In this document: in pieces, positions 61,486 through 64,000 of the stretch
Numbering within the stretch: the stretch's first letter is position 1
How the letters are laid out: each line of letters starts with the position of its first letter
Assembly: GCA_947643595.1 (NCBI GenBank)
Contig: CANRWP010000004.1
Coordinates: forward strand, 19,643-83,642
Direction of reading: 5' to 3'
From: an uncultured bacterium
Lineage (GTDB): Bacteria > Bacillota > Clostridia > Lachnospirales > Lachnospiraceae
Length of the DNA: 64,000 nt
Position numbers and translations under genes: made by a program
The notes under the pieces: model-generated
The model's input: only the letters and a program-made list of their open reading frames with translations
What the model was told of the DNA's origin: nothing
Databases searched by the model: none

Positions 61486-63081
61486 ATGTTAAGCGCATTA
61501 TTGGGAATCCTCGGGATGGTTGCTCCTGTTGCGGCGGCGATCATAGTCATCATCATCCTTGCATCGGGTTATGTCAAGGCATCGCCGGATACGGCATACA
61601 TAATTTCCGGCCTGAGAAAACATCCGAAAGTACTGATCGGTAAGGCAGGGCTAAAAATTCCTTTTCTGGAAAAGAAGGACGAGTTAAACCTGCAGCTGAT
61701 CCCAATCGATGTGAAGACTTCCAGCGCGGTGCCCACCGCGGACTATATTAACATTAAGGTGGACGCGGCGGTAAATGTCAAGATCAGCGACAATGAAGAA
61801 CGCCTCAACCTTGCGGCGCAAAATTTCCTGAATAAACCGACGGAATATATCGCGCAGGTCGCAAGGGAAGTTCTCGAGGGCAATATGCGTGAGATCGTCG
61901 GCAAGATGAACCTGGAGGAGATGGTGAGCGACCGCCAGAAGTTTGCGACCTTAGTAAAAGAAAATGCGGAGCCGGATCTCGCTGCGATGGGACTGGATAT
62001 CGTCAGCTTCAATGTGCAGAACTTTGTGGACGGCAACGGCGTTATCGAAAACCTCGGTGTTGACAATATTGTCAAAATTCAGAAAAACGCTGCCATCTCC
62101 AGAGCGGAGAGCGAAAAAGAGATTGCCAAAGCCCAGGCTCAGGCAAAGAAAGAATCCAACGACGCACAGGTGAGTTCTGAACTCGAGATCGCGAATGCCA
62201 TCGCCAAAGCCCAGAAAGAAAAAGCGGTCGTCAAGGCGGAGGCGGACAGAGAATCAAAGGAAGCACAGATCAGCGCGGAGACAATGATTGCCCAGAAGGA
62301 AAACGATCTGGCTATCCGCAAAGCGGAGCTGCAGAAGGATGCGGATACCAAGAAGGCTATCGCCGACGCAGCATACCAGATCCAGCAGGAGATGGAGAGA
62401 AAGACCGTCGAAGTTGCAACCGCGGAGGCAAATCTCGCCAAGCAGGAAAAAGCCATCGCCCTGAAGGAAAAAGAAGTCGAACTCACGGAGCGCACGCTCG
62501 AGGCGACGGTCAAAAAACAGGCGGAAGCCGAGAAATACGCGAAACAACAGGAGTCAGATGCCAACCTGTATGAAATACAGAGAAAATCCGAGGCCCAGCT
62601 GTTTGAGCGCCAGAAAAATGCGGAAGCCGACAAGTTTGAGAGAGAAAAAGAGGCAGAAGCTTTAAAAGCGACTGCGGAAGCTCAGAAATACGCTATGGAA
62701 CAGGAAGCCGAAGGTATCCGCAGCAAAGGTCTCGCAGAAGCCGAGGCGATCCGGGCAAAGGCACTGGCAGAGGCGGAAGGTATCGAGAAGAAGGCGGAAG
62801 CCATGAAACAGATGGGCGAAGCCGCGGTGCTGGAGATGTACTTTAAGGCGATGCCCGAGATCGCGAAGAATATTGCGGAACCTCTCGCAAAAGTCGATCG
62901 GATCACCATGTACGGTGACGGAAACTCCGCGAAACTGATGAAGGATATCATGGGTACGCTGAACCAGGTTACGGACGGTTTAAAGGAATCCACGGGAATC
63001 GACCTGAATGCCGTTCTGGCGGGCTTTGCGGGCGCCAAAATCGCAGGTTCCAACAACAATAATACAGATACTCAGGAATAA
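61486..63081 (+). CDS. floT: Flotillin-family SPFH membrane-scaffold protein
   Basis: A 531-residue protein with a membrane hairpin or anchor near residues 3-27, an SPFH domain (about 30-215) and a long Ala/Glu/Lys-rich coiled coil (about 215-450), with a hydrophilic C-terminus. Flotillins organise ordered membrane regions. NfeD, its usual partner, is not adjacent. This is the second SPFH protein in the window, after the zinc-ribbon type at 19819. AAGGAGAAG precedes the ATG. Confidence 0.92.
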   Translation: MLSALLGILGMVAPVAAAIIVIIILASGYVKASPDTAYIISGLRKHPKVLIGKAGLKIPFLEKKDELNLQLIPIDVKTSSAVPTADYINIKVDAAVNVKISDNEERLNLAAQNFLNKPTEYIAQVAREVLEGNMREIVGKMNLEEMVSDRQKFATLVKENAEPDLAAMGLDIVSFNVQNFVDGNGVIENLGVDNIVKIQKNAAISRAESEKEIAKAQAQAKKESNDAQVSSELEIANAIAKAQKEKAVVKAEADRESKEAQISAETMIAQKENDLAIRKAELQKDADTKKAIADAAYQIQQEMERKTVEVATAEANLAKQEKAIALKEKEVELTERTLEATVKKQAEAEKYAKQQESDANLYEIQRKSEAQLFERQKNAEADKFEREKEAEALKATAEAQKYAMEQEAEGIRSKGLAEAEAIRAKALAEAEGIEKKAEAMKQMGEAAVLEMYFKAMPEIAKNIAEPLAKVDRITMYGDGNSAKLMKDIMGTLNQVTDGLKESTGIDLNAVLAGFAGAKIAGSNNNNTDTQE

Positions 63082-63098
63082 ATCAAAATATAAATTAT

Positions 63099-63133
63099 AA
63101 AAGCCGGTATATTGCGAAATATGCCGGCTTTTA
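63099..63133 (+). terminator. Terminator after flotillin
   Basis: AAAAGCCGGTAT pairs with ATGCCGGCTTTT around a short loop, followed by ATATT. Confidence 0.8.
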
Positions 63134-63135
63134 TA

Positions 63136-63169
63136 TTATCAATTTATCAAATTATCAAATTATCAAATC
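63136..63169. repeat. AT-rich tandem ATCAAATT repeat
   Basis: A short unit (TTATCAAA, roughly 9 bp) repeats three to four times in a row between the flotillin terminator and the minus-strand kinase gene. Confidence 0.6.
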
Positions 63170-63199
63170 AGTTAATGGCTCCACAGAGATTTTTTCTCT

Positions 63200-63235
63200 C
63201 AACTATTCGTTAAACTATCGTTTTGCGAATAGTTG
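63200..63235. repeat. 10-bp inverted repeat
   Basis: CAACTATTCG (63200-63209) and CGAATAGTTG (63226-63235) are perfect inverted copies. It lies just past the stop of the minus-strand cytidylate-kinase-like gene, so it may be its terminator hairpin, but there is no T tract. Confidence 0.55.
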
Positions 63236-63261
63236 CAGATCTCCTCATCCTCTGCTGTTTA

Positions 63262-63888
63262 TTATAAACGTCCTTTTTCCACATCCTCCACATACTGAGC
63301 CAAGAGATTGGCCGTACCGTCTATGCCAAGTCGGGCAGAATTGACGGAGAGATCGTAGGTATCGGAGCGTCCCCATTTTTTGGAGGAATAGTAATTGTAA
63401 TAGCTTTGGCGCTGTTTATCCTTTTTATTGATGGAGTCTCTCGCCTTGGCTTCAGTCATATGATAGCGCTCCATAATACGTTTTATCCTGTGCGGCTCAT
63501 CCGCATGAATAAAAATGTGGACACAGTTCGGATATTCGGCGAGCGCGTAATCCGCGCATCTTCCCACGATCACACAGGCGCCCTCGTCCGCAATCTTTTT
63601 GATCGTATCAAACTGAGCCAGGAAAATCTTGTGACTGATCGGCATATCCACAAAAGAGGAAGAATTATAGCCGAAAGAATATGTGTCCATAACCAGATTA
63701 TATAAGAAAGAACTGGTGGGACGCTCATCATGGTTTTCTATCATCTCCTGACAAAAGCCGCTCTCTTTTGCTGCTCTGCTGAGCAGTTCCTTATCGTAAA
63801 ACGGAATGTTGAGTTGTTTTGCAAGCTTTTCACCTATCTCTCTTCCGCCGGAACCGTACTGTCTTCCTATCGTAATGATTGTATTCAT
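63262..63888 (-). CDS. Cytidylate-kinase-like family protein
   Basis: A 208-residue protein with a P-loop-like ATP site, TIGRQYGSGGREIGEKLAKQL (residues 6-26). It has the Cytidylate_kin2 layout (LLSRAAKESGFCQEMIENHDE; CVIVGRCADYALAEYPN; RIKRIMERYHMTEAKARDSI). The family is related to CMP kinase, but its substrate is not established. GGAGGA lies 8 bases before ATG 63888. No neighbour on the right is visible before the window ends. Confidence 0.88.
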   Translation of the reverse strand: MNTIITIGRQYGSGGREIGEKLAKQLNIPFYDKELLSRAAKESGFCQEMIENHDERPTSSFLYNLVMDTYSFGYNSSSFVDMPISHKIFLAQFDTIKKIADEGACVIVGRCADYALAEYPNCVHIFIHADEPHRIKRIMERYHMTEAKARDSINKKDKQRQSYYNYYSSKKWGRSDTYDLSVNSARLGIDGTANLLAQYVEDVEKGRL

Positions 63889-64000
63889 ATAATGTCCTCC
63901 TTGTTTGGATTTGATTTTTTTATCTGCTTTTAATCATAATAATAATTACTCAAACTTCGCACTTGAATAAGTGCTTATGCACCTTGAAAATTCAATAATA

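Noticed and set aside
63940..64000. Possible rRNA leader or spacer at the right edge (CACCTTGAAAATTCAATAATA)
   Set aside because: It faintly recalls rRNA-spacer sequence, but only the last 60 bases are visible and they cannot support a call.

Overview
The window looks like a chromosomal segment of a Gram-positive anaerobe of the Clostridia, most likely Lachnospiraceae. I infer this from moderate GC content, strong GGAGG-type ribosome binding sites, BspA-type leucine-rich-repeat surface proteins, a Rex redox regulator, a Re-citrate-synthase-like gene beside NADP isocitrate dehydrogenase, a paaK-ACT pair and LytTR/GHKL signalling. I see no rRNA, tRNA, CRISPR array, transposase or prophage block. 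No gene-free stretch exceeds 300 bases.

Layout, left part. 1-6.5 kb: two leucine-rich-repeat proteins (the first cut by the window edge), an opposing subtilisin-like protease and a coiled-coil protein with DNA-level repeats. 6.5-10 kb: Re-citrate synthase, a GntR/FCD regulator and isocitrate dehydrogenase, probably making 2-oxoglutarate/glutamate, behind a promoter with a palindromic operator. 10-19.7 kb: an ABC-F ATPase on the minus strand, then a plus-strand run of MscS channel, Rex, a coiled-coil protein, MBOAT acyltransferase with an SGNH-like partner, Nnr (NAD(P)HX repair) and alanine racemase. 19.8-23.5 kb: an SPFH/zinc-ribbon/TM2 membrane module with its own CopG- and MarR-like regulators, lying between alr and mazF, which are neighbours in many Firmicutes. 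The module's first promoter and its regulator promoter share a 27-bp element.

Middle part. 23.6-30.5 kb: MazF, a CBS/CorC protein, YebC, a zinc-ribbon protein, O-acetylhomoserine sulfhydrylase and a GT2/polytopic membrane pair. 30.5-40 kb: a TepA/ClpP-like protease, GltX, a UvrD-type helicase, a DUF1292 protein, a GlgX-like protein that has lost its catalytic residues, a DUF5662 protein, TrpS and a lactonase-fold protein. 40.1-42 kb: a MarR gene and a MATE efflux gene, each preceded by a TGTAGC-type palindrome; the MATE gene is frameshifted near its start. 42-45 kb: an AP2/HNH-like protein, a DUF1266-like membrane protein, a second coiled-coil protein and a small XRE regulator.

Right part. 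45.2-52.6 kb: a LytTR response regulator and a frameshifted GHKL kinase lead into five unusual genes (two to three of them paralogs) without signal peptides or membrane segments. This is the best candidate for an undescribed system. 52.6-64 kb: a decayed YitT gene, a SleB-type hydrolase, threonine synthase, a small membrane protein, PaaK-ACT, a tyrosine recombinase, a TtcA-like tRNA thiolase, an AI-2E-family transporter, Dtd, flotillin and a cytidylate-kinase-like protein.

All family names come from reading motifs in the translations; no database search was run.
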